Assembly (NCBI GenBank): GCA_003134375.1
Contig: PLAY01000028.1
Coordinates: 1-35,919 of the forward strand
Direction: 5' to 3'
DNA from: Limisphaerales bacterium
Lineage (GTDB): Bacteria > Verrucomicrobiota > Verrucomicrobiia > Limisphaerales > UBA11358
Length of the DNA stretch: 35,919 bases
In this document: positions 13,110-21,144 of the stretch, piece after piece
Numbering within the stretch: position 1 is the stretch's first letter
Layout of the letters: every line of letters begins with the position of its first letter
The notes under the pieces: generated by a model
Database searches by the model: none
What the model saw: only the letters and a program-made list of their open reading frames with translations
What the model was told of the DNA's origin: nothing
Translations under genes and position numbers: made by a program

Positions 13110-15191
13110 ATGATGACAACTGAAGCAATGCAAACGGCGGAATTCAACGATGCCGAGTTGGTGGCTGAAAGCCTGGCCGGAAACCGGGATGCCTTCCGCC
13201 AGATTGTGGAACGGTATCAAACCTTGATTTCCTCGCTGGCGTATTGCGCCACCGGCAACGTGAGCCAGAGCGAAGACCTCGCCCAGGAAACCTTCGTAAC
13301 CGCCTGGAAACAACTGGCAGACCTGCGTGAGCCGGCCAGGTTGCGGCCCTGGTTGTGCAGCATCACCCGTTTTCTCATCAGCAAGGAATTCCGGCGCCAG
13401 GGGCGGGAGCCGGTTCATGCCGCCGAATCGCTGGAGGCGGATGAATGGGTCTCACCGGAACCGCTGCCACCGGACCAAGTCATCAGCGAGGAGGAAAAGG
13501 CGATTCTCTGGCGTTCGCTCGAACGCATCCCGGAAATCTATCGCGAACCGCTGGTCCTGTTTTATCGCGAGCACCAATCCATCGAAGCCGTGGCGCAGGA
13601 TCTGGAGTTGAGCGAGGACGCGGTAAAGCAACGGCTGTCGCGGGGACGGAAACTGTTGCAGGAACAATTCCTCGCCTTCGTCGCCGGCGCGCTGAAACAA
13701 ACCAGTCCGGGCAAGACCTTCACGCTCGGCGTGATTGCGGCCCTGCCGCTGCTGGCCACGACCGCCAAGGCAGCGACGGTCGGCACGGCCCTGGCGCAGC
13801 AAGGCAGCGTGGCCGCCAAGACAACGGCCTTGGGCGGATTCCTTGAGGCCAGTTCCAAAATCCTTCTGGGCTGCGCTTACTGGATGGCGCCGGTTCTGCC
13901 GCTGGGCGGTTACATCGGGTACAAGATGGGAGGCGATCGTCAGCACAGCGAGCGGACGCGCCGGTCCGTGGCCACCTTTTGGCGCGTTATCGGAGCCAGC
14001 ATGCTCCTCTTCGTCTTTCTGCCTCCGCTGCTTTTGGCCTTGATCGTGAAAACCTTTCACCCGTCCCACGCCAGATCCATACCTCTCGCGGGAATTTGGG
14101 CGGACTTTTTGATTCCTCTCCTCATCTATGGAGTGGCACCCCTGTCTCTTGTCATTTGGGTTTGGCAGCGACGGCGGCCAATCGGTCCTGAGACGGCTGG
14201 CGGCGTGCCAATCTCCCGTCAGGCTGGAAAATCCATTGCCCTTTGGGTGGTGCTGGCAATGACAGGGGCTCTCGTTTGCCTTGGATTATTCTTCTGGTCC
14301 TCCAGTGTAATCTCCCACCTTCATTTTCCCAAACCTCGGTACGTGTCCACCGCTGAAGTTCAAAACCTGATCGCCAATTCCAAGGGGCGTGACATCGAAT
14401 TTTCCCTAATACAACATCGAAACGGGACCCGCTTTCTCGTTGGCGATCTGCACGAGAACGGCATGCGATCCATTTTATATGCGCCGGCAGAGAACAGCAC
14501 AATGGCGCTGCTGGCTGAAAAAGGTATCAGCTATGAAACGAAGATTGAGAACCGGGACTTTCTCCATTCCACCGGGGCGACCCGGCATTGGTTCGCTCCC
14601 TTCTGTTTCTTCATCGTTGTCGCGGGTGCGGTTACCCTGCTGCGCAGACGCGACCACCAGCCATCCGAGCCGCGCCCCATCGCCGCCGCCCGGAACGAAC
14701 GCCGCGTGGACAAAGCCTTTGCCGCATTGGCTGCCTGCGGAATGGTCGCCGTGGCCGTTTTGCTGGGTCTGACCACCGACTGGAAGGTTCGTCGGGTCGC
14801 CACGGACCAGGTCCCGGACATCATCGCTCAACACAAAAATGCCCGATTTGAGGTATTTGAATACGATGATGGCTCCAGAAAACTGTGGATCTCCGACCTT
14901 CGCTCTCCCGACTTCATCGCTCCTGCCGACGAATCCACGCTCGGACTGCTGACTCGCCAAGGCATCACTTACCAGACCTACCTGGCGGATATGGGATGGT
15001 GGTACCGGCAGCCAAGCATGTTAGGAACCTCCAGCGCTCAACCAAAACCGTCAAGCAGCGGCCGCCCAGGGCTGAGCCAATCCACTTCTATGCTGGCAAT
15101 CCTCGTACTCGCGGTGGGGGCTGGAATTGTTTTGTGGTGGGTGTGGAAAAAGGAGCGCCGGTTTCCGACACCTGCGGAATCCCGCGTCTGA
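13110..15191 (+). CDS. ECF-type sigma factor fused to a membrane module with two FtsH-ext-like domains
   Basis: 693 aa. Residues 17-97 are sigma-70 region 2 (SEDLAQETFVTAWKQL) and 127-190 region 4 (LERIPEIYREPLVLFYREHQ and AVKQRLSRGRKLLQEQ). A long extension follows with hydrophobic segments near 204-220, 250-272, 291-313, 333-352, 376-396, 494-511, 536-555 and 661-679. Two homologous soluble domains, about 411-482 and 562-628, share the pattern V-T-x-x-V-x-x-I-I-A, a central W/F-x-x-D-L, APA-E-S-T-x-x-L-L and G-I-T/S-Y-x-T. Each follows and precedes a membrane span, resembling the FtsH extracellular domain. ATGs at 13110 and 13113 are both possible starts. No separate anti-sigma gene is adjacent, so the tail may control the sigma factor in cis (inference). 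Confidence 0.88.
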   Translation: MMTTEAMQTAEFNDAELVAESLAGNRDAFRQIVERYQTLISSLAYCATGNVSQSEDLAQETFVTAWKQLADLREPARLRPWLCSITRFLISKEFRRQGREPVHAAESLEADEWVSPEPLPPDQVISEEEKAILWRSLERIPEIYREPLVLFYREHQSIEAVAQDLELSEDAVKQRLSRGRKLLQEQFLAFVAGALKQTSPGKTFTLGVIAALPLLATTAKAATVGTALAQQGSVAAKTTALGGFLEASSKILLGCAYWMAPVLPLGGYIGYKMGGDRQHSERTRRSVATFWRVIGASMLLFVFLPPLLLALIVKTFHPSHARSIPLAGIWADFLIPLLIYGVAPLSLVIWVWQRRRPIGPETAGGVPISRQAGKSIALWVVLAMTGALVCLGLFFWSSSVISHLHFPKPRYVSTAEVQNLIANSKGRDIEFSLIQHRNGTRFLVGDLHENGMRSILYAPAENSTMALLAEKGISYETKIENRDFLHSTGATRHWFAPFCFFIVVAGAVTLLRRRDHQPSEPRPIAAARNERRVDKAFAALAACGMVAVAVLLGLTTDWKVRRVATDQVPDIIAQHKNARFEVFEYDDGSRKLWISDLRSPDFIAPADESTLGLLTRQGITYQTYLADMGWWYRQPSMLGTSSAQPKPSSSGRPGLSQSTSMLAILVLAVGAGIVLWWVWKKERRFPTPAESRV

Positions 15192-15231
15192 CTTTTTACC
15201 GGATGCGATGGCAGCCGGTGGAATCATCGGT

Positions 15232-16587
15232 TCACTTCGCAGCCATTGCCTGCCCGGCCAGCCAGCCGGTCGTCCAAGCGGCTTGAAAATTGAAACCGCC
15301 GGTCACGCCGTCAATGTCCAGCAGTTCGCCCGCGAAAAACAGTCCCGGGCAAACCTTGCTCTCCATCGTCTTGAAATTCACCTCGCCCAAGCATACGCCG
15401 CCGCACGTCACGAATTCGTCCTGGTTCAGGCTCTTGCCCGTTACCGCGAATTCCGTGCGGATCAATTGCTGGACGAGCCGGTGTTGCGCGGCCCGCGAGA
15501 GCGCAGCCCAACGCGTGTCGCGCGCGATGCCGGCGGCCAGGACGAGCTGTTCCCACAAGCGCAACGGCAAAGGCGTCACCGGCACGTTGACGACGAGCCG
15601 CGCGGGTTGCGCGGCCTGGCGCAATTTGAGTTCGGCGGCAATCGCCTCCGCGTGAAGCTGCGGCAGCCAGTTGACCTGCAACGGAAACTGGTAATTGAAT
15701 CCGTGCAACGCCCGCGCACCCCACGCCGACAACCGTAGAATCGCCGGACCGCTCAAGCCCTGGTGCGTCACGAGCAACGGCCCGCGCTCGCGCAGTTTCG
15801 CCGTCGGCACGGACACCTCAACCGCGCCGACGGAAATGCCCGCGAGCGGCCGCAGCCACGGCGATTCGGTGCGAAATGTGAACAGCGACGGCACGGGCGG
15901 TTCCAGCGTGTGCCCGAGCGACACGGCCAGTTGTCCTGCTGCCACCGCACGGCAGCCGCCCGTGGCCAGCAATAACCGGTCACAGGAAACTACTTCGGAC
16001 GCTATTATTTCACCCTCGCCCCGCACGGCGGGGAGAGGGCCGGGGCGAGGGGCTTGTTCACTGATTTGAATCGGCCTCCTCGCCCCGCCCCTCTCCTCCA
16101 GTGGAGGCGAGGGAGATGATGTCTTGTTTGTGATTGTCACTTCAAATCCACCACCCGCGCGTTTCACAACATGTTCAACACCGCAATTCAACCGCAACTT
16201 CACTCCCGCCGCACGCGCGGCATTCATCAGGCAATCCACGATGGTCCCGGATGAATCACTGACGGGGAACATGCGGCCGTCGGCCTCGGTCTTCAATTTC
16301 ACGTCGCGGGATTCGAACCACGCCACGGTATCGCGCGCGGAAAATTTCTGGAACGGCGCAACCAACGCCTTTCCCCCGCGCGGATACCGCGTGGCGAAGT
16401 CGCGCGGGTTGAAGCAGGCATGGGTGACATTGCAGCGACCGCCGCCGGAAATGCGGACTTTGGAGAGAAACTGCGGTCCGCGTTCAAGCACCGTCACTTC
16501 GGCATCGGGCGCGGCCCCAGCACAGGTGATGGCGGCAAAAAAACCCGCCGCGCCGCCGCCGACAACAATGATTCGTCGCGAACTCAT
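15232..16587 (-). CDS. HI0933/BaiN-type NAD(P)/FAD-dependent oxidoreductase
   Basis: Flavoprotein of the HI0933 (YhiN/BaiN-like) family, about 451 aa. The FAD dinucleotide motif is IIVVGGGAAGFFAA at the N-terminus, followed by the family hallmark SGGGRCNVTH, then LLLATGG and, at the C-terminus, ELLDIDGVTGGFNFQAAWTTGWLAG. The cellular role of the family is poorly defined. An insertion of about 36 residues (SPSPPLEERGG to PAVRGEGE) interrupts the domain between a beta-strand and the LLLATGG region; it is encoded by a repeat (16011-16116) in frame. The start is MSSRRIIVVGG at 16587; an ATG at 16617 adds 10 residues. Convergent with the sigma gene. Confidence 0.9.
   Translation of the reverse strand: MSSRRIIVVGGGAAGFFAAITCAGAAPDAEVTVLERGPQFLSKVRISGGGRCNVTHACFNPRDFATRYPRGGKALVAPFQKFSARDTVAWFESRDVKLKTEADGRMFPVSDSSGTIVDCLMNAARAAGVKLRLNCGVEHVVKRAGGGFEVTITNKTSSPSPPLEERGGARRPIQISEQAPRPGPLPAVRGEGEIIASEVVSCDRLLLATGGCRAVAAGQLAVSLGHTLEPPVPSLFTFRTESPWLRPLAGISVGAVEVSVPTAKLRERGPLLVTHQGLSGPAILRLSAWGARALHGFNYQFPLQVNWLPQLHAEAIAAELKLRQAAQPARLVVNVPVTPLPLRLWEQLVLAAGIARDTRWAALSRAAQHRLVQQLIRTEFAVTGKSLNQDEFVTCGGVCLGEVNFKTMESKVCPGLFFAGELLDIDGVTGGFNFQAAWTTGWLAGQAMAAK
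16011..16116. repeat. Repeat insertion within the flavoprotein gene
   Basis: Two related C/G-rich arms, CACCCTCGCCCCGCACGG... (16011-16052) and CCTCCTCGCCCCGCCCCT... (16074-16116), flank a short spacer. The translated product is PSPPLEERGG...PRPGPLPAVRGEG, a peptide pattern typical of translated dispersed repeats. The frame of the host gene is kept. Confidence 0.8.
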
Positions 16588-16671
16588 GCGCGCGAATTTA
16601 ACCGGGCGCCCCCCCAAAGTCTCTCCAAAGCATGAGACTTTTCTTTGCTTTGCTTCTGGTATAGTGCCGCC

Positions 16672-17211
16672 ATGCGAAAGTTGCCGCGCTCATTTTACGA
16701 CCGGGACACGATTGCGGTCGCGAGGGAATTGCTGGGCAAATATCTGGTCCACGGCGAGCGCGTCGGCCGGATTGTGGAGGTGGAGGCGTATCTCGGCCCG
16801 CACGATCTCGCGGCGCATTCGGCCCGGGGGCTGACGGAGCGGACCAAGGTCATGTTCGGTCCGCCGGGCCACGCCTACGTCTATTTCATCTACGGGATGT
16901 ATCACTGCATGAACGTGGTGACGGAGCGCGAAGGGCATGCGTCCGCCGTCTTGTTGCGCGCCATCGAGCCGGTGCGCAATGTCGGGGGCCGGACCTGCGG
17001 TCCCGGCCTGCTCTGCCGCGCGCTGCACATTGACCGGCGCCTGAACGCGCACGACCTGCTCAGTGACGATTTTTACATCGCCGCGCCAACGAAAGCCGGA
17101 CCGGTGGTGATTGTGGAGCGCCCGCGCGTGGGGGTGGATTACGCCCGGCATTGGGCGAAGCGGCATTTGCGGTTTTACATCAAAGGCAATCCGTTTGTGT
17201 CGCGGCCATAG
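16672..17211 (+). CDS. 3-methyladenine DNA glycosylase (AAG/MPG family)
   Basis: 179-aa base-excision repair enzyme that removes alkylated purines. It has the AAG pattern: SFYDRDTIAVARELLGKYLVH, RIVEVEAYLGPHDLAAHS (E38 is the likely catalytic glutamate), KVMFGPPGHAYVYFIYGMYHCMNVV, AVLLRAIEPV, GPGLLCRALHID and a C-terminal WRFYIKGNPFVS-like RFYIKGNPFVS. The loop between AIEPV and CGPGLL is about 10 residues shorter than usual. The start at 16672 is supported by MRKLPRSFY; an upstream ATG at 16645 adds an unlikely hydrophobic leader. It is divergent from the flavoprotein gene. Confidence 0.95.
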   Translation: MRKLPRSFYDRDTIAVARELLGKYLVHGERVGRIVEVEAYLGPHDLAAHSARGLTERTKVMFGPPGHAYVYFIYGMYHCMNVVTEREGHASAVLLRAIEPVRNVGGRTCGPGLLCRALHIDRRLNAHDLLSDDFYIAAPTKAGPVVIVERPRVGVDYARHWAKRHLRFYIKGNPFVSRP

Positions 17212-17272
17212 CGTGCCATGGCGGACCGCGTTGAAGCCTTGACCCTTCTCCGGGCGGCGTTACCCTTGCGAA

Positions 17273-18553
17273 ATGAATTCTTACACGAGTCTTTCCAAAA
17301 CTTGTGTCACCGTAATGGTTGCCGGCTTCGTCCTCGCGTGCGCCTTCGGTGTCCCGGCGCAAGGCATCCCGTTGCCGGTGATTCCCAACGCGACATTCAA
17401 CGTCACCGACTACGGCGCGATCGGCGATGGCAAGACGATGAACACCGCCGCCATTCAGAAAACAATTGATGCGGCTTCCGCCGCCGGAGGAGGCATGGTG
17501 CTGGTTCCGGCCGGGAAATTTCTGACCAGGCCATTCACGCTTGCCAGCAGCATCAATCTGCATCTCGCCAAGGACGCATTTATTTTGATCAGCGATGAAC
17601 TGACGAATTACCCGGCCACCGGGGGGAGATATCAGGACAGCATCACTGCCAGCGGCGCCCATGACCTCGAAATCAGTGGAGAGGGAACGATTGACGGCCA
17701 GGGCCATGCCTGGTGGACCGCCTTTCGGGCGAGCCGATCCACGACGCGCCGGCCATACCTGATCAAGCTGTTGAACTGCACCCGGGTGCGCGTCCACGGC
17801 GTCACCCTGAGCAACTCGCCCATGTTCCATCTGGTGCCGCAGAATTGCATGGACGTGACCATCCAGGGCATCACCATCAAGTCGCCGGCGGATGCCACCA
17901 ACACCGACGGCATTGACCCTTCCGGATGGAACTACCTGATCGCCGACTGCACGATTGACGTTGGGGACGACAATATTGCCATCAAACCCACCGGCAGCCG
18001 CACTCCGGGGAACAAAAATTACACGGTCAAAAATTGCACGTTCATGCACGGGCATGGATGTTCGGTCGGTTCAGGCACCGCCAACGGGATTGAGGATTTG
18101 ACGGTGAGTGATTGCACTTTCGACCAGACCGACGCCGGCATCCGCATCAAGACGCTGCGCGGGAATGGCGGTTTGCTGCAGAATTGCACGTATGAAAACC
18201 TCAAGATGACGGCCGTGAAGAACCCGATTTACATCATTGATTATTATCCGGAACGGAATGCGCCCAAGGACCCGGCAACCGAGCAGCCCGAACCCATCAC
18301 CGACCGGACGCCCTTCAACAGGAACATCATCATCCGCAACGTGACCGCAACCAATTGCCCGACCGCCGGCACGATCCGGGGCTTGCCGGAAGCGCCCATT
18401 ACCAGCGTGACGCTTTCGAATGTGAACATTTCGGCCAAAACCGGAATGAAGATTTATTACGCCAGGAAAATCCGGTTTGAGGGGTCGAAGATTGCCGCTG
18501 AGAGCGGAAGAACGCTGATGACCTTCGATGCCGAGGTCACGGGACTGGAATAA
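17273..18553 (+). CDS. Secreted GH28 family polygalacturonase/pectinase
   Basis: 426-aa right-handed beta-helix hydrolase. An N-terminal signal peptide (VTVMVAGFVLACAFGVPAQG) precedes the GH28 start FNVTDYGAIGDGKTMNTAAIQKTID. Catalytic motifs are NTDGID (210-215), GDDNIAIK with D232/D233, HGHGCSVGS with H261, and RIKT. It acts on polygalacturonan or related pectin in the periplasm or outside the cell. The length is typical. It stands alone: no other pectin-use genes are adjacent. A bidirectional-looking hairpin (18567-18594) lies after the stop. Confidence 0.95.
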   Translation: MNSYTSLSKTCVTVMVAGFVLACAFGVPAQGIPLPVIPNATFNVTDYGAIGDGKTMNTAAIQKTIDAASAAGGGMVLVPAGKFLTRPFTLASSINLHLAKDAFILISDELTNYPATGGRYQDSITASGAHDLEISGEGTIDGQGHAWWTAFRASRSTTRRPYLIKLLNCTRVRVHGVTLSNSPMFHLVPQNCMDVTIQGITIKSPADATNTDGIDPSGWNYLIADCTIDVGDDNIAIKPTGSRTPGNKNYTVKNCTFMHGHGCSVGSGTANGIEDLTVSDCTFDQTDAGIRIKTLRGNGGLLQNCTYENLKMTAVKNPIYIIDYYPERNAPKDPATEQPEPITDRTPFNRNIIIRNVTATNCPTAGTIRGLPEAPITSVTLSNVNISAKTGMKIYYARKIRFEGSKIAAESGRTLMTFDAEVTGLE

Positions 18554-18558
18554 TTCGC

Positions 18559-18594
18559 AAAAAAAGGCGGGGCCTGGTTTTATCCAGGCCCCGC
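18559..18594 (-). terminator. Rho-independent terminator after RRM gene 2
   Basis: A perfect 11-bp stem (18567-18577 / 18584-18594) with a 6-nt loop. On the minus strand it is followed by seven T residues (complement of 18559-18565), so it terminates the RRM transcript; it may also help end the convergent GH28 transcript, where the run after the hairpin is absent. Confidence 0.9.
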
Positions 18595-18612
18595 GTGAAA
18601 TCTCAAGCGCTA

Positions 18613-18933
18613 TTAGTAGCGATTGCGACCGCCACCGCTGCCGCCGTATTCACGACGACCGCCACCGCCGCCGGCCGGACGCTCTTCGCGCGGCTTGGCG
18701 ATGTTGACCGTGAGGGCGCGACCGCCCAGTTGCGAGCCGTTGAGCGCCGCAATGGCCTTTTGTGCCTCCTCAGGCGTGCTCATGGTGATGAAACCAAAAC
18801 CACGGGGACGCCCGGTGGTTCGGTCCATCATCAGGTTGGTTTCCGTGACCGTGCCGTGCGCCGCGAAGGCGTCCTGCAAGTCGTTTTCAGTGGTGTCGAA
18901 GGAAAGATTCCCTACAAATAATTTATTACTCAT
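18613..18933 (-). CDS. RRM-domain RNA-binding protein, copy 2
   Basis: 106-aa paralogue of the gene at 5779-6096. It has the same RNP2 (LFVGNL) and RNP1 (RGFGFIT), the same linker [20 protein letters not shown] and the tail [10 protein letters not shown]. Differences are mainly conservative (for example [15 protein letters not shown] against METNLLMDRETGRPR). Both genes share their leader and have terminators at the 3' end, pointing to duplication of a whole transcription unit. Role as for copy 1: an RNA chaperone, likely stress- or temperature-responsive (inference). Confidence 0.93.
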   Translation of the reverse strand: MSNKLFVGNLSFDTTENDLQDAFAAHGTVTETNLMMDRTTGRPRGFGFITMSTPEEAQKAIAALNGSQLGGRALTVNIAKPREERPAGGGGGRREYGGSGGGRNRY

Positions 18934-19130
18934 GTGATGTTTAACTGTGAGACTAACCTTGCTTTTGTCAGACTGTTCCCGTTAATCGGATTTCAAATCA
19001 TCACTGAACTGAAGTTCACCTGAAGATTTACCATGCCATGCAATCGTTAAGCTATCTAACACAGACGGGCAAAGTGTCGCACCTTTCCGGGAAATGGCAA
19101 GCGTTATTCGGAAATATCTTTTGGCCAACC
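18934..19130 (-). promoter_or_regulatory. Conserved structured leader of RRM gene 2
   Basis: Similar over about 195 nt to 6097-6292. The conserved core runs from the AAATCTTCA block through GTTCAGTGATGATTT to CGGGAACAGTCTG. Hairpin 1 is TGAACT-GA-AGTTCA (19005-19018), where one stem pair differs from copy 1 in a compensating way (T-A for C-G). Hairpin 2 is CCG-TTAAT-CGG (18979-18989). It contains the promoter, the long 5' UTR, or both. Confidence 0.7.
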
Positions 19131-19165
19131 ATCGCGCCGCCAGCGCCCCCGCACCGGTTTGTATC

Positions 19166-20077
19166 TCATCGCCATTCCGCTCGCGCTCGTGAATCCGTGG
19201 ATTCCTTCGCACATTTCAAAAATCGTTCCGCAGCGGGAACCAGTCCGCCTTTGGTCCAGGCGGCGCCAATGACCAGGGACTCGGGCGCGGGTGAAAGGGG
19301 AATGAGTTTCAGGCGCGGCCCGGCAAGGCAGGCCGCCGACCCGGACACCAGCGCCACACCGCCGCCGGCTTCGACCGCGGCGATCAGGCTGGTGATACCG
19401 TCGTGTTCCTCGGCGACTCGCGGTTTGCTTTGGATGGTCGCGAAGTATTCCGCCAGTAATTCGTGATACTCGGGGTATTCTTTGCGGCTGTAGGCGATCA
19501 ACGGTTGACGCGCGAGCTCCGCCAGCTTCACGGTTCGACGCCGGGCCAGGGGATGTTTGGGCGCGACGGCCAGGCACAGGGAATCGCGCAGGAGTTCCTC
19601 GAAACGCAGCCCGCGCAACATGGCCCGGGTAGGACGCACAAGGAAGGCGATCTGCAGCGCGCCGTCGCGCAGCCGGGCGAGCATCTCCTCGGTGGACAAA
19701 TCGTGCAGGAGCACGCGCACGTTGGGCGACCCGGCCTGAAAGGCGCGCAGGGTCGGCGGCAGGATCCGCACGGTGAGTGACGGCGCGTAGCCGACGTGGA
19801 GTTCGCCGCGCCCGCCCGTGACCACGGCACGCGCTGTTTTCAACGCTTCCTCAACCCGCAGGAGAACGGCGCGCGCTTCGGCTTGAAAGGTTTTCCCCGC
19901 TTCGGTCAGACGCACGGATTTGGCGCTGCGTTCCAATAGCAGGAAGCCGAGTTCATCCTCCAGGTCGCGAATCTGCCGGCTCAACGCCGGTTGTGACACG
20001 TGCAGTTTCAGCGCGGCGCGCGAAACATTTTCGGCTTCAGCCACGGCCACGAAATAACGGAGATGGCTCAGTTCCAT
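19166..20077 (-). CDS. LysR family transcriptional regulator
   Basis: 303-aa LTTR. The N-terminal winged HTH is MELSHLRYFVAVAEAENVSRAALKLHVSQPALSRQIRDLEDELGFLLLER written over residues 1-50 (key residues FVAVAE, SQPALSRQI). The effector-binding part follows with LHVGYAPSLTVRILP and the typical LAVAPKHPLA. The effector is not predictable. It is divergent from the pirin gene, with a 356-bp gap holding a possible small RNA; regulation of the pirin/VOC genes is a normal LTTR guess but unproven. Confidence 0.93.
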   Translation of the reverse strand: MELSHLRYFVAVAEAENVSRAALKLHVSQPALSRQIRDLEDELGFLLLERSAKSVRLTEAGKTFQAEARAVLLRVEEALKTARAVVTGGRGELHVGYAPSLTVRILPPTLRAFQAGSPNVRVLLHDLSTEEMLARLRDGALQIAFLVRPTRAMLRGLRFEELLRDSLCLAVAPKHPLARRRTVKLAELARQPLIAYSRKEYPEYHELLAEYFATIQSKPRVAEEHDGITSLIAAVEAGGGVALVSGSAACLAGPRLKLIPLSPAPESLVIGAAWTKGGLVPAAERFLKCAKESTDSRARAEWR

Positions 20078-20099
20078 GCGCGGTCAAGCATACTCTTTG

Positions 20100-20328
20100 G
20101 CATGGTGCATGGCTAGATTGGTGCTGTTAAAAGATCGGCCTCTGTCCAAACACGGTCAGTCATGCCGCCATTGCGGGCGTTTCCCCGCCAAGCGATTTGT
20201 GAACGCGGCAGCACCTGAATTTGGCAGCCGGAATGCTGACATTGGCCCGTGCCAATCTCCTTTGGCACGGCCACTAGGCCGCCCGCCGGTTAGCGCCATG
20301 TGTTATCGTTGACCGGCGGGCATTTTTT
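20100..20328 (+). ncRNA. Candidate small RNA or leader ending at an orphan terminator
   Basis: The gap between the LysR gene and pirin carries a strong terminator on the plus strand (20281-20328) with no protein gene upstream on that strand. Upstream there are further pairing segments, for example GCCGTGCC-type arms around 20250-20274 (CCGTGCCAA ... TTGGCACGG) and GCGGGCGTTTCCCCGC (20175-20190). I could not match it to a known RNA family (not SRP, tmRNA or RNase P by eye). The 5' boundary is a guess. Nothing else is seen in 20329-20433. Confidence 0.35.
20281..20328 (+). terminator. Rho-independent terminator (orphan)
   Basis: The 10-bp stem GCCCGCCGGT (20281-20290) / ACCGGCGGGC (20312-20321) is followed by A and six T residues (20323-20328). 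The loop of 21 nt is long. It lies about 105 bp before the pirin start, so it could end a small RNA or act as an attenuator for pirin. Confidence 0.75.
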
Positions 20329-20433
20329 GGTTGGAGCCAGCACCAATCTGGATGGGCACCATGCCCTATGGTTATGCTGAGGCAAGAAACTTGGTCTTTC
20401 CCACATCCGCCACTGGTGTGGCACAGTCTTTCC

Positions 20434-21129
20434 ATGATGAAAATTCGGAAAGCAAATGAACGCGGCCACGCCGAACACGGCTGGCTGGACACGTACCACA
20501 CCTTCAGCTTCGCGGATTATTACGACCCACAATGGATGGGCTTCCGCAGCCTGCGCGTCATCAACGACGATCTCGTGATGCCGGGCATGGGTTTCGGAAC
20601 GCATCCGCACCGCGACATGGAAATCATCACCTACATCCTCAGCGGCGCGCTGGAACACAAGGATTCGATGGGCAACGGCCGAGTGATCCGCGCAGGCGAG
20701 GTGCAATACATGGCCGCCGGCACGGGCGTGCAGCACAGCGAATTCAACCCCGCGAACGATGAGGCGGTGCATTTGCTGCAAATCTGGATTCAGCCCGACC
20801 GCACGGGCGTGACTCCCCGCTACGGTGAAAAATCGCTCAAGAACGCCGCCACCGGCACGTGGCATCTCGTGACCAGCAAGACGGGCCGTGACGGCTCGAT
20901 TGCGATTCATCAGGACGCCGACCTCTGGCTTGCGAAGCTGGAAGCGGGGCAAACCGTTTCCCATTCGCTGGCGGGCGGCCGGCACGCATGGATTCACGTT
21001 GCCGAAGGCGAAGTAAAATTGAACGGCAAAACCCTCTCCGGCGGCGATGCCGTTGCCGTGAGCGGAAAATCCAACCTTAAACTGGCGGCAGCCAAACCGT
21101 CGCAAGTTCTCCTGTTCGACCTCAACTAA
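20434..21129 (+). CDS. Pirin family protein
   Basis: 231-aa bicupin of the pirin family (YhhW/quercetinase-like). Metal ligands are in THPHRDMEIITY (H57, H59) and GVQHSEFN (H101, E103), and the start MKIRKANERGHAEHGWLDTYHTFSFADYYDP is typical in its key residues GHAEHGWL and HTFSF. Some pirins degrade quercetin, others act as redox-sensing cofactors. The real start is one of two adjacent ATGs (20434, 20437); upstream ATGs add non-family residues. The VOC gene follows 15 bp later, probably co-transcribed. Confidence 0.94.
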   Translation: MMKIRKANERGHAEHGWLDTYHTFSFADYYDPQWMGFRSLRVINDDLVMPGMGFGTHPHRDMEIITYILSGALEHKDSMGNGRVIRAGEVQYMAAGTGVQHSEFNPANDEAVHLLQIWIQPDRTGVTPRYGEKSLKNAATGTWHLVTSKTGRDGSIAIHQDADLWLAKLEAGQTVSHSLAGGRHAWIHVAEGEVKLNGKTLSGGDAVAVSGKSNLKLAAAKPSQVLLFDLN

Positions 21130-21144
21130 AGAAATGAATCACCC

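Noticed and set aside
20100..20280. SRP RNA, tmRNA or 6S RNA in the LysR-pirin gap
   Set aside because: The hallmark SRP loop sequence and tmRNA ends are absent, and no convincing 6S fold could be traced by eye; kept only as an unclassified candidate.
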